Assembly: GCF_000826545.1 (NCBI RefSeq)
Contig: NZ_CDME01000015.1
Span: 636,207-700,206 of the forward strand
Length of the DNA stretch: 64,000 nucleotides
Direction: 5' to 3'
Source of the DNA: Kibdelosporangium sp. MJ126-NF4
GTDB taxonomy: Bacteria > Actinomycetota > Actinomycetes > Mycobacteriales > Pseudonocardiaceae
This document shows positions 9,294-19,107 of this stretch, one piece after another; positions within the stretch are counted from its first letter, which is position 1; each line of letters starts with the position of its first letter. The position numbers and the translations under genes are program-made. The notes under the pieces were generated by a model that searched no databases, was not told where the DNA came from, and worked only from the letters and a program-made list of their open reading frames with translations.

Positions 9294-9928
9294 TCTTCCG
9301 TCAGCACGCCGTCGACCAGCCGCAACCGGCGGTGTGCCCGCGCGGTGAGCGCCGGATCGTGCGTGGCGACAAGGCACGCGCTGCCGTCCGCGACGAAGTC
9401 CAACAGCAACCGCACCGCGAGGTCGATCGTGGCGTGGTCGAGGTGCGCGGTGGGTTCGTCGGCGAGCAGCACCTTCGGCCGTCCGGCCACCGCACGCGCC
9501 AGCGCCACCCGCTGCCGCTGGCCGATGGAGATCTCCCCGGGATAACGGCGTCGGAGATCGCCGATCCCGAGCCGGTCGAGCAGGTGCTCGGCCCGGTCCA
9601 TCGCGTCGGCCACCGCGCCGCCGCCGAACAGCATCGGCGAGGCCACGTTCTCCTCCAGGGTCAGCTCGTCGAGCAGGCCGAAGCTCTGCGGCAGCACGGC
9701 CATCGTCGACCACGGCGGCGGCGTGCCGGTCGGCAGGTCCGCGATCCGCACCGAGCCCCGGTCGGGCTGGTCGAACCCGGCCAGCAGGGCCAGCAGCGCG
9801 CTCTTGCCCGAACCGGACCGGCCGACGAGCGTGACCAGTTCGCCTCCGCTGAGTTCCAGGCCGACATCCTTGAGCACGTCCGTGCTGAACCGCCGGGACA
9901 CCCCGGAAACGCTGAGCAGCGTGGTCAT
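9287..9928 (-). CDS. ABC transporter ATP-binding protein (LolD/MacB-like)
   Basis: This 213-residue ATPase has the Walker A motif (GRSGSGKSALLALLAG), the signature region (ISIGQRQRVALARAVAG) and Walker B (VLLADEPTAHLD). It matches the subfamily that pairs with FtsX/MacB-type permeases rather than import systems. Its start overlaps the stop of the upstream ATPase gene by 4 nt, so the two are translationally coupled. With the permease at 10568-13114 they form a three-gene operon. The substrate is unknown. Confidence 0.92.
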   Translation of the reverse strand: MTTLLSVSGVSRRFSTDVLKDVGLELSGGELVTLVGRSGSGKSALLALLAGFDQPDRGSVRIADLPTGTPPPWSTMAVLPQSFGLLDELTLEENVASPMLFGGGAVADAMDRAEHLLDRLGIGDLRRRYPGEISIGQRQRVALARAVAGRPKVLLADEPTAHLDHATIDLAVRLLLDFVADGSACLVATHDPALTARAHRRLRLVDGVLTEDQ

Positions 9929-10575
9929 CTGTCCCCCAGCCGATAAACCCGTGCGGCGACGTCCAGCACGGCGTCGTCGTGGGACGCGGCGACCACGGTC
10001 ACCCCGAGCCGCACCAAGTCCTGCATGGTCTCGATGACCAACCGGGCGGACGCGCTGTCCAACTGGGACGTCGGCTCGTCGGCGAGCACCACCGTGGCCT
10101 TGGCGGCCAGCGCGGTCAGGAACGCCAGGCGTTGCTGCTGCCCGCCCGACAACGCGCTGATCGCCCAGTCGGCCGTGCCGGGCAGGCCGAGGCGGTCGAG
10201 CATCCCGATGTCCGGAGTGTCCGCACCGGACAGTTGCGCCGCGGCTTTCAGGTTGTCGCCGACGCTCAGATAGCCGAACAGGTTGTCGACCGGGTTCTGG
10301 AACACCAGGTGCACCCCGCGCCTGAGCGTGCGACGGGCCCGCTCGGTCAGTCGCACGGTGTCGTTGCCGTGCAACTCCAGTTCGCCGCTGGTCGGCCGTT
10401 CGAGGATGCCGAGCAGTCTGAGCACAGTGGACTTTCCGGAACCCGACGGTCCGGCGAGGACAGTGATCCCGTCGGCCGGGATGTCGAACGTCGCCTCCCG
10501 CACGGCCGTGACGTCACCGGACGGTGTCCGGTAGCGGTGCACGACATCGCGCACGGAGTACACCACGTCAGGCAC
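9925..10575 (-). CDS. ABC transporter ATP-binding protein (LolD/MacB-like)
   Basis: This 216-residue ATPase has Walker A ([16 protein letters not shown]), a Q-loop region (LVFQNPVDNLFGYLSVGDNL), the signature ([17 protein letters not shown]) and Walker B (VVLADEPTSQLDS). It overlaps the permease gene by 8 nt and the second ATPase by 4 nt. Two different ATPase subunits for a single permease suggest a heterodimeric motor. It would act at the cytoplasmic face of the membrane. Confidence 0.92.
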   Translation of the reverse strand: MPDVVYSVRDVVHRYRTPSGDVTAVREATFDIPADGITVLAGPSGSGKSTVLRLLGILERPTSGELELHGNDTVRLTERARRTLRRGVHLVFQNPVDNLFGYLSVGDNLKAAAQLSGADTPDIGMLDRLGLPGTADWAISALSGGQQQRLAFLTALAAKATVVLADEPTSQLDSASARLVIETMQDLVRLGVTVVAASHDDAVLDVAARVYRLGDR

Positions 10576-13114
10576 GGAGCAGCTCCCTCACTTTGGCGCG
10601 TTTCGCCGCGCGTACGGCGTATCCGGCGACCAGCACGACGCCCGCGACAGCCACGGCCACTGTCAGCAGACCGACGCCCTGCAGGCTGGCTGGTTGCGGA
10701 ACCGGTGCCACCATGGGGAACGGGTCGAGCCGCTGGGTGATCAGCTCCAGGATGAACCAGCCGCCGCCGACACCGACCGCGGTCGCGGTGCCCGCGAGGA
10801 TCGCCAGCTCGACCAGGTGCGTGACCAGCAATGCCCTGGCGTGCAAGCCCATCCGCGCCAGCAACGCGTGCGCGACCGCCGTCGATCGCCGTCTCGTCTC
10901 GACGGACACGAGCAGCGTCACCACCGCGACGGCCGCGAGCGCGAAGCCCAGCACGACGAAGAAGGCGAAGATCCACGCGACCACCAGGAACGGCAGCTCC
11001 TCGGTCGCGCCCTTGGCCTGGACAATCGGACCTGTGCGTTCACCGGCCGCAGTCAGGCCGTCGACGACCTGCCTCGGGTCCTGGCTGGTGAGCACCTGCT
11101 GGACGAAACCACGGCGCTGGCTCGGCGTCAGCCACTGCCACGAGGTGACGATCATCCCCTCGTACTGGCCCATCGCCGGGAAACTCGCGACGGTGGCCAC
11201 TGTCCGCATCTTCTTGAGGTAGTCGCCGTGGCTGACGAACTCGCCGAGCGGGTGCCCGCCGACGACGATCGCCGGGATGGCACCGTCGGCCTGCGGTGTG
11301 CGCAGCGCGGTCATCAGGTCCGTGATGTCCTTGTCCGCCCACCGCTCGCGCCATCTGGCGCCGTCGGCGAAGGTGTCCGGATCGACCAGCATGATCCGGG
11401 CGCCGAGGTTGCCCTCGATGTACAGCTGGGTGAAGGCGATCTTCGTCGCCCGGCCACGCAACTGGTCGGGGATCGCGGCTGTTTCGGCCGCGCTGCTGAT
11501 CAGCGGGATGGCGTGGTCGCTGCCGACCCGCGTCCAGCTCTTGTCCTCCAGCGATTCCCTTGCCGTGCTGGAAACGCCGACGCCCGCGGCGATCACCCCG
11601 ATCGCCAGCCCGGCGACGGCGAGCAACGCCACGGCGACTTTCCGTTGCGCGGCCGTCCTTCTCAACGCCCACAGGACCGTCGGATTGCGCCAGCCACGCA
11701 GCCGGTGACTCGCGCGGGACAGGAAACCGGCCAGCCGCGCGACCACGCCGACGAAGAAAACCATGACCAGCACGGGGAACGCCAACGCGGGCAGGCCGAC
11801 GTCGGGCACAAGGTCGCTGGTGTCCACACGCACGGCGTGATCGCCGCCGGTCAGCCAGATCACCACGGCGCCCGCGCCCGCGACCACTTCCCACGGGATC
11901 TTCGTGGCCACCTGGAAACGAGGTTTGCGCTCGATGGCCGTGAACTCGCGCCGGACGCGCAACGACGTCACGGTTCCCAGCACAATGAGGGCCACCAGCC
12001 ACGTCACGGCCGCGTACAGCGCCGAACGCCACGGCGCCCACGGATCGAGCTGCGTGGCGGGCGCCAGCACCGGGCTCGTGGCCCACGCGGCCGCCCAGCC
12101 GAGCAGGGCGCCCACGAGCAGCGGCCCGCCCATCTCCAACACCGCTTTGCCACCAATGGCCTGCGGGCTGACTCCGCGCGTCCACAACAGACGAATCTCG
12201 GCACCACGCCGTTGCGCCCATTGCGTGGCGAGCCCGATGACACCGAGCAGCCCGGCAATCACACTGATGAGCGTCAGCGGCAGGACCGCCGTGCTGACGG
12301 CGTCCTGGGTTCGTGCCGCCACTCTGGCACTGCGCACCGCGTAGTCGTCGACAACGGGCTTCGCCTTGAGCGCGTCGACCAACTGAGGTGTCATCGCCGC
12401 CGTGGTAGCCGCCCAGGCGTCCATCTCGGTCCTGGTCGTCAACGGATTCGTGGTGAAGACGTCGATGTGCGTCCCCACCGCTGTCAGGCCGCCCGCCGCG
12501 ATCATCCGGTCGAGCAACGGCTGCGGCACGATCACCGGCCACGGCGGGTCGTTGGTCCCGCCGTGCAACGGCGGAACCATCACGCCACGGTCGTTGCACC
12601 AGTACTCCGGCACCGGATCGCTGAGCCGCCGGTACACCGCGCCGACCGGCACGGGCCTGCGCGCGATCATGATGGAATCGCCGGGGTTCAGCCGGAACTG
12701 ATCCGCGATGTTGTGCGGAATCCAGACACCGTCACGGTTGCCGCCCCTGAGCACCTCGACGTTGTCGAAGGAACCTTCCCTGGACACCAGGTTCACCGGG
12801 TCGACCGGCCCGCGCGCGTTGTACACCCTGGTCCGCAGGGCATCACCGCCATGGTCCTGCACGATCCGCCGGACGGCGGAGTTGGTGGCCGCGTCGGCGA
12901 GCATGTCGCTGTTCGACATCGTCAGCTGCAGGCCGTTCTGCACCGCGCAACGGTGGTCGACCGCGTACTGCGTCGCGGCCGAGCCCGACGCGGACGTGTA
13001 GAAAACGGTCGCCGCGGCCACAAACGCGAGGACCAGCCCTGTCACGACACCCACGATGACGGTCACAGGGCTACTCAGCGCCGCACGCGGGGCACTCCTC
13101 CAGGGCAGCCTCAC
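10568..13114 (-). CDS. FtsX-like ABC transporter permease
   Basis: The 848-residue membrane protein has an N-terminal helix (PVTVIVGVVTGLVLAFVAAA), a long extracytoplasmic domain, a central group of helices (around LPLTLISVIAGLLGVIGLAT) and a C-terminal group (LVVAWIFAFFVVLGFALAAV and following). This is the double FtsX-like layout of export or mechanotransmission permeases acting with LolD/MacB-type ATPases. A TAGGTT hexamer ends 6 nt before GTG 13114, so the operon mRNA is probably leaderless. The large outer loop may recognise a lipoprotein, peptide or cell-wall target; nothing identifies which. Confidence 0.88.
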   Translation of the reverse strand: MRLPWRSAPRAALSSPVTVIVGVVTGLVLAFVAAATVFYTSASGSAATQYAVDHRCAVQNGLQLTMSNSDMLADAATNSAVRRIVQDHGGDALRTRVYNARGPVDPVNLVSREGSFDNVEVLRGGNRDGVWIPHNIADQFRLNPGDSIMIARRPVPVGAVYRRLSDPVPEYWCNDRGVMVPPLHGGTNDPPWPVIVPQPLLDRMIAAGGLTAVGTHIDVFTTNPLTTRTEMDAWAATTAAMTPQLVDALKAKPVVDDYAVRSARVAARTQDAVSTAVLPLTLISVIAGLLGVIGLATQWAQRRGAEIRLLWTRGVSPQAIGGKAVLEMGGPLLVGALLGWAAAWATSPVLAPATQLDPWAPWRSALYAAVTWLVALIVLGTVTSLRVRREFTAIERKPRFQVATKIPWEVVAGAGAVVIWLTGGDHAVRVDTSDLVPDVGLPALAFPVLVMVFFVGVVARLAGFLSRASHRLRGWRNPTVLWALRRTAAQRKVAVALLAVAGLAIGVIAAGVGVSSTARESLEDKSWTRVGSDHAIPLISSAAETAAIPDQLRGRATKIAFTQLYIEGNLGARIMLVDPDTFADGARWRERWADKDITDLMTALRTPQADGAIPAIVVGGHPLGEFVSHGDYLKKMRTVATVASFPAMGQYEGMIVTSWQWLTPSQRRGFVQQVLTSQDPRQVVDGLTAAGERTGPIVQAKGATEELPFLVVAWIFAFFVVLGFALAAVAVVTLLVSVETRRRSTAVAHALLARMGLHARALLVTHLVELAILAGTATAVGVGGGWFILELITQRLDPFPMVAPVPQPASLQGVGLLTVAVAVAGVVLVAGYAVRAAKRAKVRELLRA

Positions 13115-13326
13115 CGCGTGAACCTATCCAAGACCTCCCACGATCCGCCCATTCGTTGCCCAATCGACGCCGTGTCCACCATTCCGGCACCATGTGTTGC
13201 ACTTTCCGGCACATCGAGATGCCCCATCAGCCATCCGCAAGGGGAATTTCGGGGTGCCGCAACGGTGGACACGCCGTGCTGGAGTGGTGGACACGGTGGG
13301 GCGGGGCGGCGCTAACGTTCTGTTTC

Positions 13327-13842
13327 ATGGAGCCCATCGAGATCAACGCAGGCGGGTTCTACCTGCGCGCGTTGCGGGCGGACGACCTGCTCGACGACCG
13401 GCCCGCCATCCTCAGCACCTTCACGGACCCGGAGATGAAGCGCTGGGTGGCCGACTACCGGATCACCGACCTGTCCGACGCGGGTGACTACGTCCAATGG
13501 CGAGCGCGGGAGTGGGCAAGGGGCACGCGGTGTTCCTGGGCCGTCGCCGAGCCGACCACCGGTGCGTTACTTGGTGAGGTGGACCTGCGCGGGCTCGACG
13601 ACGGCGACCCGCAGGCCGCGTGCTGGACGCATCCCGACCATCGCGGACAGGGCGTGGCCAGCACAGCTCTCGGCGCCGCCGTGCGGTTCGGCTTCGGTGC
13701 TCTGGGCCTCGACACGATCGGCTACCAGCACGACGCGGACAACATCGCGTCCCGGCGGGTCGCCGAGAAGTGCGGTTTTCGGCTCACCGGCGAGAGCGTG
13801 CACGAGGGAATCCGGCTGCTCCATTGGGTTGCTGTCGCCTGA
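13327..13842 (+). CDS. GNAT family N-acetyltransferase
   Basis: The 171-residue protein has the acetyl-CoA-binding pattern of the RimJ/RimL-like GNAT group: ACWTHPDHRGQGVASTALGA (with the R-x-x-G-x-G/A loop) and DNIASRRVAEKCGFRLTGE near the end. It would acetylate a small molecule or a protein N-terminus. ATG 13327 begins a typical start (MEPIEINAGGFYLRALRADD), and TAACGT lies 8 nt upstream. The 212-nt gap before it holds nothing obvious. The target is unknown. Confidence 0.87.
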   Translation: MEPIEINAGGFYLRALRADDLLDDRPAILSTFTDPEMKRWVADYRITDLSDAGDYVQWRAREWARGTRCSWAVAEPTTGALLGEVDLRGLDDGDPQAACWTHPDHRGQGVASTALGAAVRFGFGALGLDTIGYQHDADNIASRRVAEKCGFRLTGESVHEGIRLLHWVAVA

Positions 13843-13945
13843 CCGGTGGACCCGGCACGCACGAACCGAACAACATAACGGAGCGTGTCGAAAGTATTGA
13901 CGCAGAGGTACCTCCTTCCGTGATCGGAGGCGGGCCGTATCGTCC

Positions 13946-14752
13946 ATGACGATGTTCGACACCGGACCTGACGCGGGCGGCCTCGGCGAACCGTTCACCC
14001 TGACGCCGCTGGAGTTCGACGTGCTGTGGGAGCACTTCGACCTCGGCGACATGCCCCTCGTCCTGAAAGTCCCCTCACCCGGCCGGACCAACGCCGAACG
14101 GGCCGAACTGGTGCTGCTCGCGTGGCAGTCGCTCGCGGCCAAGGGCTACGGCAGGCAGGTCAGTCCCGATCCCCGCCTGGCCGAGCTGCTGCGTCTGGTG
14201 GCGCGGCCGCAGCGCGAGCTGGACGCCAGACTGTGGCTGGGCCGCGCGATTCGCCTGCTCGCGGCCGCTGACGGGGACCAGGCCGTGCTCGCGGTCCAGG
14301 AGAACGACCTGCTGACGTTGCGCCACGCGGACGGACTCGGCCTGCCCAGGCACGCCTTGTCCGTTCTGCCGCCGGAAAAGCCCGGCGCGGGCCACTCGGT
14401 CACGTTGCCGACCAAGGATTTCGAAACGGCGGCACGGGAGTCGAGCTCACCGAAGGAGTTCGAGGCCGCACTGCGCCACAAGGGCGTCCGCGATCACGAC
14501 GCGCAGACGCTGCGCGAGATGATCGGCGACGTCGTGCGGCAGGGCCAGTACGGCGCCGCAGCGCGGGACAAGTGGGGCCGCCGGGTCCGTACACCCCGCG
14601 TGATCAGCTTCTTCGACACCGAGGCAGGCCGATACCTGCAGGTCCGCAAGGACTCCGACGGCGGGGAGGCGTGGACCACGATCTCACCCGCCGACCACAA
14701 GCGAATGCTGCACCACCTGACCGAACTGCACAGCGAAAACACCACCTCGTGA
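13946..14752 (+). CDS. EspG-family (ESX secretion-associated) protein
   Basis: The 268-residue protein resembles the EspG family: the early segment FTLTPLEFDVLWEHFDLGDM, the RAELVLLAWQSLAAKG stretch, and the closing RVISFFDTEAGRYLQV...WTTISPADHKRMLHHL region. In mycobacteria EspG proteins are cytosolic chaperones for PE/PPE type VII substrates; isolated copies are common in Pseudonocardiales. No PE/PPE, WXG100 or EccC gene is nearby. ATG 13946 and ATG 13952 are both possible. The last bases of the gene form the left arm of a bidirectional terminator. Confidence 0.8.
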   Translation: MTMFDTGPDAGGLGEPFTLTPLEFDVLWEHFDLGDMPLVLKVPSPGRTNAERAELVLLAWQSLAAKGYGRQVSPDPRLAELLRLVARPQRELDARLWLGRAIRLLAAADGDQAVLAVQENDLLTLRHADGLGLPRHALSVLPPEKPGAGHSVTLPTKDFETAARESSSPKEFEAALRHKGVRDHDAQTLREMIGDVVRQGQYGAAARDKWGRRVRTPRVISFFDTEAGRYLQVRKDSDGGEAWTTISPADHKRMLHHLTELHSENTTS

Positions 14753-14796
14753 GTGTTTAGTCCGGCTCTAACCGGACTGAACACTCACGAGGTGGT
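14741..14796. terminator. Bidirectional hairpin terminator, CTCGTGAGTG type
   Basis: Bases 14741-14765 and 14772-14796 form a 25-bp stem with a single G-U type mismatch and a 6-nt loop (CTCTAA). It overlaps the stop codon of the EspG-like gene and ends next to the stop of the converging glpD. The arm (CTCGTGAGTG) and core (CCGG, N-TCTAA, CCGG) recur in the terminator at 59413-59458. Confidence 0.85.
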
Positions 14797-16557
14797 TCAG
14801 CTGACCGGTTCCACTATCTGCGAGCGGGCCTCGGGAGCCTTGGACCGCAACGCGTCCGCCGCCTCGTCGCTCGGCTGCGTCTGCGAGTCGCGTTCGGCCT
14901 GCACGCGCGCCGCGTACACCTCGATCTCCCGCTTGCGGGTCGCGTCGTCCCAGCCGAGGATCTCGGCCATCAGCGACGCCACCTGCTCGGCCGCCTCCAC
15001 GCCGCGGTGCGCGTACTCGATGGAGATCCGGGTCCGCCGGGCGATCACGTCCTCCAGGTGCAGCGCCCCTTCGTGGCTGGTCGCGTACACCACTTCGACC
15101 TGCAGGTAGTCCGGCGCGGCGGCGAGTGGTTTGAGCAGCTCGGGACGGTTCTCGGCCAACGCGAGCACCTGGTGGACCATCGAGCCGTACCGGTTGAGCA
15201 GGTGCCGCACGCGGTACGGGTGCACGCCCGCCTTCGCGGCCAGCTGATCGGCCTGGTTGACCAGCGCGTGGTAGCCGTCGGCGCCGAGCAGCGGCACCTT
15301 GTCCGTTATGGACGGTTGGATCCGGCCGGGCAGGTCCACCGCGGCCGTGTCCACGGCGTCCGCCGCCATCACGCGGTAGGTCGTGTACTTGCCACCGGCG
15401 ATGGCCACGAAACCCGGGGCGACCCTGGCGACCGCGTGCTCACGGGACAGCTTCGAGGTTTCCTCGCTCTCCCCGGCGAGCAACGGCCGCAGTCCGGCGT
15501 AGACGCCTTCGATGTCGTCGTGCGTCAGCGGCGTCGCGAGGACCGTGTTGACGTGGTCGAGGATGTAGTCGATATCCGCCTTTGTCGCGGCCGGGTGGGC
15601 CAGGTCGAGGTTCCAGTCCGTGTCGGTCGTTCCGACGATCCAGTGACTTCCCCAGGGGATCACGAACAGCACCGACTTCTCGGTGCGCAGGATCATCCCG
15701 GCCTCCGACACGATCCGGTCACGCGGCACCACGATGTGCACGCCTTTGCTGGCGCGCACCCGGAACCGGCCGCGGCTGCCGGACAGCCGCTGCAACTCGT
15801 CGGTCCACACGCCGGTCGCGTTGATCACGGCGTTGGCCTGGATCTCGGTCTCCCGGCCGTCCTCCACGTCCCGCACGCGCACGCCCGAGACCCGGTCTGC
15901 TTCCCTGACCATCCCGACGACCTGCGTGGACGTCCGCACGACGGCGCCGTAGTGCGCCGCGGTCCGTGCCACCGTCATCGTGTGCCGCGCGTCGTCGGAC
16001 TGCGCGTCGAAGTACCGGATCCCGCCGATCAGCGCGTCCCGCTTCAACGCGGGCACCATCCGCAGCGCACCGGCCCTGGTCAGGTGTTTCTGACCAGGCA
16101 CTGACCGCGCGCCGCCCATCGTGTCGTAGAGGAACAGCCCGGCCGCGGTGTACGGGCGCTCCCAGACCCGGTGGGTCAGCGGGTAGAGGAAGGGCACCGG
16201 TTTCACCAGGTGCGGCGCGATCCGCGTGAGCATCAGCTCCCGCTCCCGCAGCGCCTCGCGGACCAGCCCGAACTCGAGTTGCTCCAGGTAGCGTAGTCCG
16301 CCGTGGAACAGCTTGGACGAGCGGCTGGACGTTCCGGACGCCAGGTCGCGAGCCTCCACAAGGGCCACACGCAGGCCCCGGGTCGCCGCGTCCAGCGCGG
16401 TGCCCGCGCCGACCACCCCGCCGCCGATCACGACCAGGTCGAACGTCTCCTCGCCGAGTCTGCGCCACGAATCCTCACGCTCGGCAGGCCCAAGGCGGCC
16501 CGCGACGGTCACCGTGTCGCTCGCGCGGACCGGCTGGCTCGGCTTGCGGCTGGCCAC
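14797..16557 (-). CDS. glpD: Glycerol-3-phosphate dehydrogenase (FAD-dependent)
   Basis: The protein of 586 residues has the FAD-binding Rossmann motif near the N-terminus (FDLVVIGGGVVGAGTALDAA), the GlpD signature (SSRSSKLFHGGLRYLEQLEF), a substrate-domain segment (VIPWGSHWIVGTTDTDWNLD) and the C-terminal helical domain. It oxidises glycerol 3-phosphate to DHAP at the membrane and passes electrons to quinone. GTG 16557 is chosen because GGGAGG lies 7 nt upstream; a longer reading frame continues but without a good ribosome site. It diverges from glpF-glpK. No GlpR-type regulator is adjacent. Confidence 0.93.
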   Translation of the reverse strand: MASRKPSQPVRASDTVTVAGRLGPAEREDSWRRLGEETFDLVVIGGGVVGAGTALDAATRGLRVALVEARDLASGTSSRSSKLFHGGLRYLEQLEFGLVREALRERELMLTRIAPHLVKPVPFLYPLTHRVWERPYTAAGLFLYDTMGGARSVPGQKHLTRAGALRMVPALKRDALIGGIRYFDAQSDDARHTMTVARTAAHYGAVVRTSTQVVGMVREADRVSGVRVRDVEDGRETEIQANAVINATGVWTDELQRLSGSRGRFRVRASKGVHIVVPRDRIVSEAGMILRTEKSVLFVIPWGSHWIVGTTDTDWNLDLAHPAATKADIDYILDHVNTVLATPLTHDDIEGVYAGLRPLLAGESEETSKLSREHAVARVAPGFVAIAGGKYTTYRVMAADAVDTAAVDLPGRIQPSITDKVPLLGADGYHALVNQADQLAAKAGVHPYRVRHLLNRYGSMVHQVLALAENRPELLKPLAAAPDYLQVEVVYATSHEGALHLEDVIARRTRISIEYAHRGVEAAEQVASLMAEILGWDDATRKREIEVYAARVQAERDSQTQPSDEAADALRSKAPEARSQIVEPVS

Positions 16558-16797
16558 GAAGTGCCTCCCTGCCCGATGTGCGGATCTGCCCTTTTCGACC
16601 ATCACGCTACCGCCATCCGCCTGCGATCGCGCTGTGCCGCGACGGAGAGGGACGTGAGAAGGATTGCGTCCAATCGGATCATGGACATCGCTGTTAGCGC
16701 GCATTAACCTCGCTGCTCACCTAGGGTTTGGCAGCGTTGCCACTTTCGGGGACCCGCCGTCTGCCCTGGTCCATGAGGGCGAATGCTGGAGGTGGCG
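16558..16797. promoter_or_regulatory. Divergent glpD / glpFK promoter region
   Basis: This 240-nt gap lies between the divergent glpD and glpF starts. It contains an imperfect palindrome at 16693-16708 (GTTAGCGCGCATTAAC; arms GTTA/TAAC around a GCGC core), a plausible operator for a glycerol-responsive regulator. I see no other gene here. The operator role is inference from position and symmetry. Confidence 0.45.
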
Positions 16798-17541
16798 ATG
16801 GGTGCGGGTCAGATATTCCTGTGGGAGATGCTGGGCACCGCCGTACTGATCCTGCTGGGCACTGGCGTGGTGGCCAACCACGTGCTGCGGGACACGCTCG
16901 GCAGTGGGACCGGTTTCCTGTTCGTGAACTTCGGCTGGGCGTTCGCCGTGTTCACCGGCGCGAGCATCGCGGCGCCGAGCGGGGCGCATCTCAATCCCGC
17001 GGTCACGCTGGGCCTCGCGGTCACCGGCAAGACCGAATGGGCGATGGTGCCGATCTACGTCCTCGCCCAGATGGTCGGCGCGATCATCGGCGCGACGCTG
17101 TGCTGGCTGACCTACAAGCTGCAGTTCGACACGCACCCGGAGCCGCAGAACACACTGGGAATCTTCTCCACCGCGCCGACCGTCCGCAATCCACTGTGGA
17201 ACACCGTGACCGAGGTGATCGGCACGTTCGTGCTGGTCGGCTGGATCCTGCTGAGCCCGGCGGCCAAGGTGGCGGGCACGGACGGCGTGCCGCAGTTCGG
17301 CAACTCCGCGCTGGGGTACGCGGGTGTCGCGTTCGTCGTGCTGGTGATCGGCACGTCACTCGGCGGGCCGACGGGCTACGCCATCAACCCGGCGCGTGAC
17401 CTCGGCCCCCGCATCGCGTACGCGATCCTGCCGATCCGCGGCAAGGGCAGCGCCGACTGGGGATACTCGTGGGTGCCGGTCGTCGGTCCGCTGATCGGTG
17501 CGCTGCTCGCAGGCTTGCTGTACCTCGTACTGCCCGTCTAG
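16798..17541 (+). CDS. glpF: Aquaglyceroporin, glycerol facilitator
   Basis: The 247-residue MIP channel has the two NPA boxes: SGAHLNPAVTLGLAV and AINPARDLGPRI. The Asp after NPAR in the second box is typical of glycerol-conducting members rather than water-only aquaporins. Six transmembrane helices and two half-helices are expected. ATG 16798 has GGAGG about 5 nt upstream; ATG 16783 is an alternative. glpK follows after 18 nt, so the two form an operon for facilitated glycerol entry and phosphorylation. Confidence 0.93.
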   Translation: MGAGQIFLWEMLGTAVLILLGTGVVANHVLRDTLGSGTGFLFVNFGWAFAVFTGASIAAPSGAHLNPAVTLGLAVTGKTEWAMVPIYVLAQMVGAIIGATLCWLTYKLQFDTHPEPQNTLGIFSTAPTVRNPLWNTVTEVIGTFVLVGWILLSPAAKVAGTDGVPQFGNSALGYAGVAFVVLVIGTSLGGPTGYAINPARDLGPRIAYAILPIRGKGSADWGYSWVPVVGPLIGALLAGLLYLVLPV

Positions 17542-17559
17542 TCAGGAAGGACGCTCAAC

Positions 17560-19068
17560 ATGGCCCAGTACGTGGCCGCGATCGACCAGGGCACGACGTC
17601 CACCCGTTGCATGATCTTCAGCCACGACGGCCGGGTGGTCTCGGTAGACCAGAAGGAACACGAGCAGATCTTCCCCAAGGCAGGGTGGGTCGAGCACGAC
17701 CCGGAGGAAGTCTGGCGCAACACGCGTGGTGTGGCCGCGGGGGCGGTCGCCAAGGCGGACCTGCACGTCTCGGACATCGCCGCGGTCGGCATCACCAACC
17801 AGCGTGAAACAGCGGTGGTGTGGGACAAGGCGACCGGCAAGCCGGTCTACAACGCGATCGTCTGGCAGGACACCAGGACAGACAAGATCGTCACCGAGCT
17901 GGGGGCACTGGGCGGGGGCCAGGAGCGCTACCGGGCGAAGACGGGCCTGCCGTTGGCGACGTACTTCTCCGGCCCGAAGATCCGCTGGATCCTGGACAAT
18001 GTGGACGGTGCACGCGAACGCGCCGAGCGCGGCGAGCTGCTGTTCGGCAACATGGACACCTGGGTGCTGTGGAACATGACCGGCGGCCCCGACGGCGGCG
18101 TGCACGCCACGGACCCGACGAACGCGTCCCGCACCATGTTGATGGACCTCGACACCCTGCAGTGGGACACCGAGATCGCCGGTGAGATGGGCATTCCGGT
18201 GTCGATGCTGCCGGAGATCCGGTCGTCGTCGGAGGTCTACGGCAACGTCAGGGAGAAGGGCGCGCTGGCGGGAATCCCGATCGCGGGCATCCTCGGCGAC
18301 CAGCAGGCAGCCACCTTCGGCCAGGCCTGCCTGTCCCCCGGTGAAGCGAAGAACACGTACGGCACAGGCAACTTCGTCCTGCTCAACACCGGAACCGAGA
18401 AGGTGATGAGCGAGAACGGCCTGCTGACAACGGTCTGCTACAAGATCGGGACGAACGACACGGTCTACGCGTTGGAAGGCTCGATCGCGGTCACGGGCTC
18501 GCTGGTGCAGTGGATCCGCGACAACCTCGGCATGATCACCACGGCCGCGGAGATCGAGGAGCACGCCCGTTCGGTCGAGGACAACGGCGGCTGTTACTTC
18601 GTCCCGGCGTTCTCGGGCCTGTTCGCGCCGTACTGGCGTTCCGACGCGCGTGGCGCGATCGTCGGCCTGACCAGGTTCGTCAACAAGGGACACCTGGCCC
18701 GCGCGGTGCTTGAGGCCACGGCGTTCCAGTCCCGCGAAGTCATCGACGCGATGAACGCGGACTCGGGTGTGCCGCTGACGGCGTTGAAGGTGGACGGCGG
18801 CATGGTGGCCAACGAGCTGCTGATGCAGTTCCAGGCGGACATCCTGGACGTGCCGGTGATCCGCCCGGTGGTCGCGGAGACGACCGCGCTGGGCGCGGCC
18901 TACGCGGCGGGCCTCGCCGTCGGCTTCTGGTCCGGTGAGGACGACATCCGCAACAACTGGGCCAAGGACAAGCAATGGGAGCCCGCGCTGGACGAAACCA
19001 AGCGCGAAGCCCTGTACAGCGAGTGGAAGAAGGCCGTCACCAAGACCTTCGACTGGGTGACTGACTGA
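17560..19068 (+). CDS. glpK: Glycerol kinase
   Basis: The 502-residue FGGY kinase starts with the phosphate-1 motif ([17 protein letters not shown]). It has the family signatures around [27 protein letters not shown] and [18 protein letters not shown]. It phosphorylates glycerol to glycerol 3-phosphate, trapping substrate that enters through GlpF and feeding GlpD. AGGAAGGA precedes ATG 17560. The length is standard. A strong hairpin follows the gene. Confidence 0.96.
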   Translation: MAQYVAAIDQGTTSTRCMIFSHDGRVVSVDQKEHEQIFPKAGWVEHDPEEVWRNTRGVAAGAVAKADLHVSDIAAVGITNQRETAVVWDKATGKPVYNAIVWQDTRTDKIVTELGALGGGQERYRAKTGLPLATYFSGPKIRWILDNVDGARERAERGELLFGNMDTWVLWNMTGGPDGGVHATDPTNASRTMLMDLDTLQWDTEIAGEMGIPVSMLPEIRSSSEVYGNVREKGALAGIPIAGILGDQQAATFGQACLSPGEAKNTYGTGNFVLLNTGTEKVMSENGLLTTVCYKIGTNDTVYALEGSIAVTGSLVQWIRDNLGMITTAAEIEEHARSVEDNGGCYFVPAFSGLFAPYWRSDARGAIVGLTRFVNKGHLARAVLEATAFQSREVIDAMNADSGVPLTALKVDGGMVANELLMQFQADILDVPVIRPVVAETTALGAAYAAGLAVGFWSGEDDIRNNWAKDKQWEPALDETKREALYSEWKKAVTKTFDWVTD

Positions 19069-19072
19069 TCGC

Positions 19073-19107
19073 GTAGGCGCTAGCCCCTGCCCGGGGCTAG
19101 CGCCTAC
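19073..19107. terminator. Bidirectional hairpin after glpK and NUDIX gene
   Basis: Perfect 15-bp arms (19073-19087 with 19093-19107; GTAGGCGCTAGCCCC and its complement) enclose a 5-nt loop. It lies between converging glpK and the NUDIX gene and covers the NUDIX stop codon. Confidence 0.85.

Noticed and set aside
9287..13114. Antibiotic biosynthesis cluster around the ABC exporter
   Set aside because: No biosynthetic enzymes are adjacent; the flanking genes are DUF1707 and GNAT proteins.
13946..14752. A type VII secretion cluster around the EspG-like gene
   Set aside because: No EccC-like ATPase, WXG100 or PE/PPE gene is nearby; the neighbours are GNAT and glpD.
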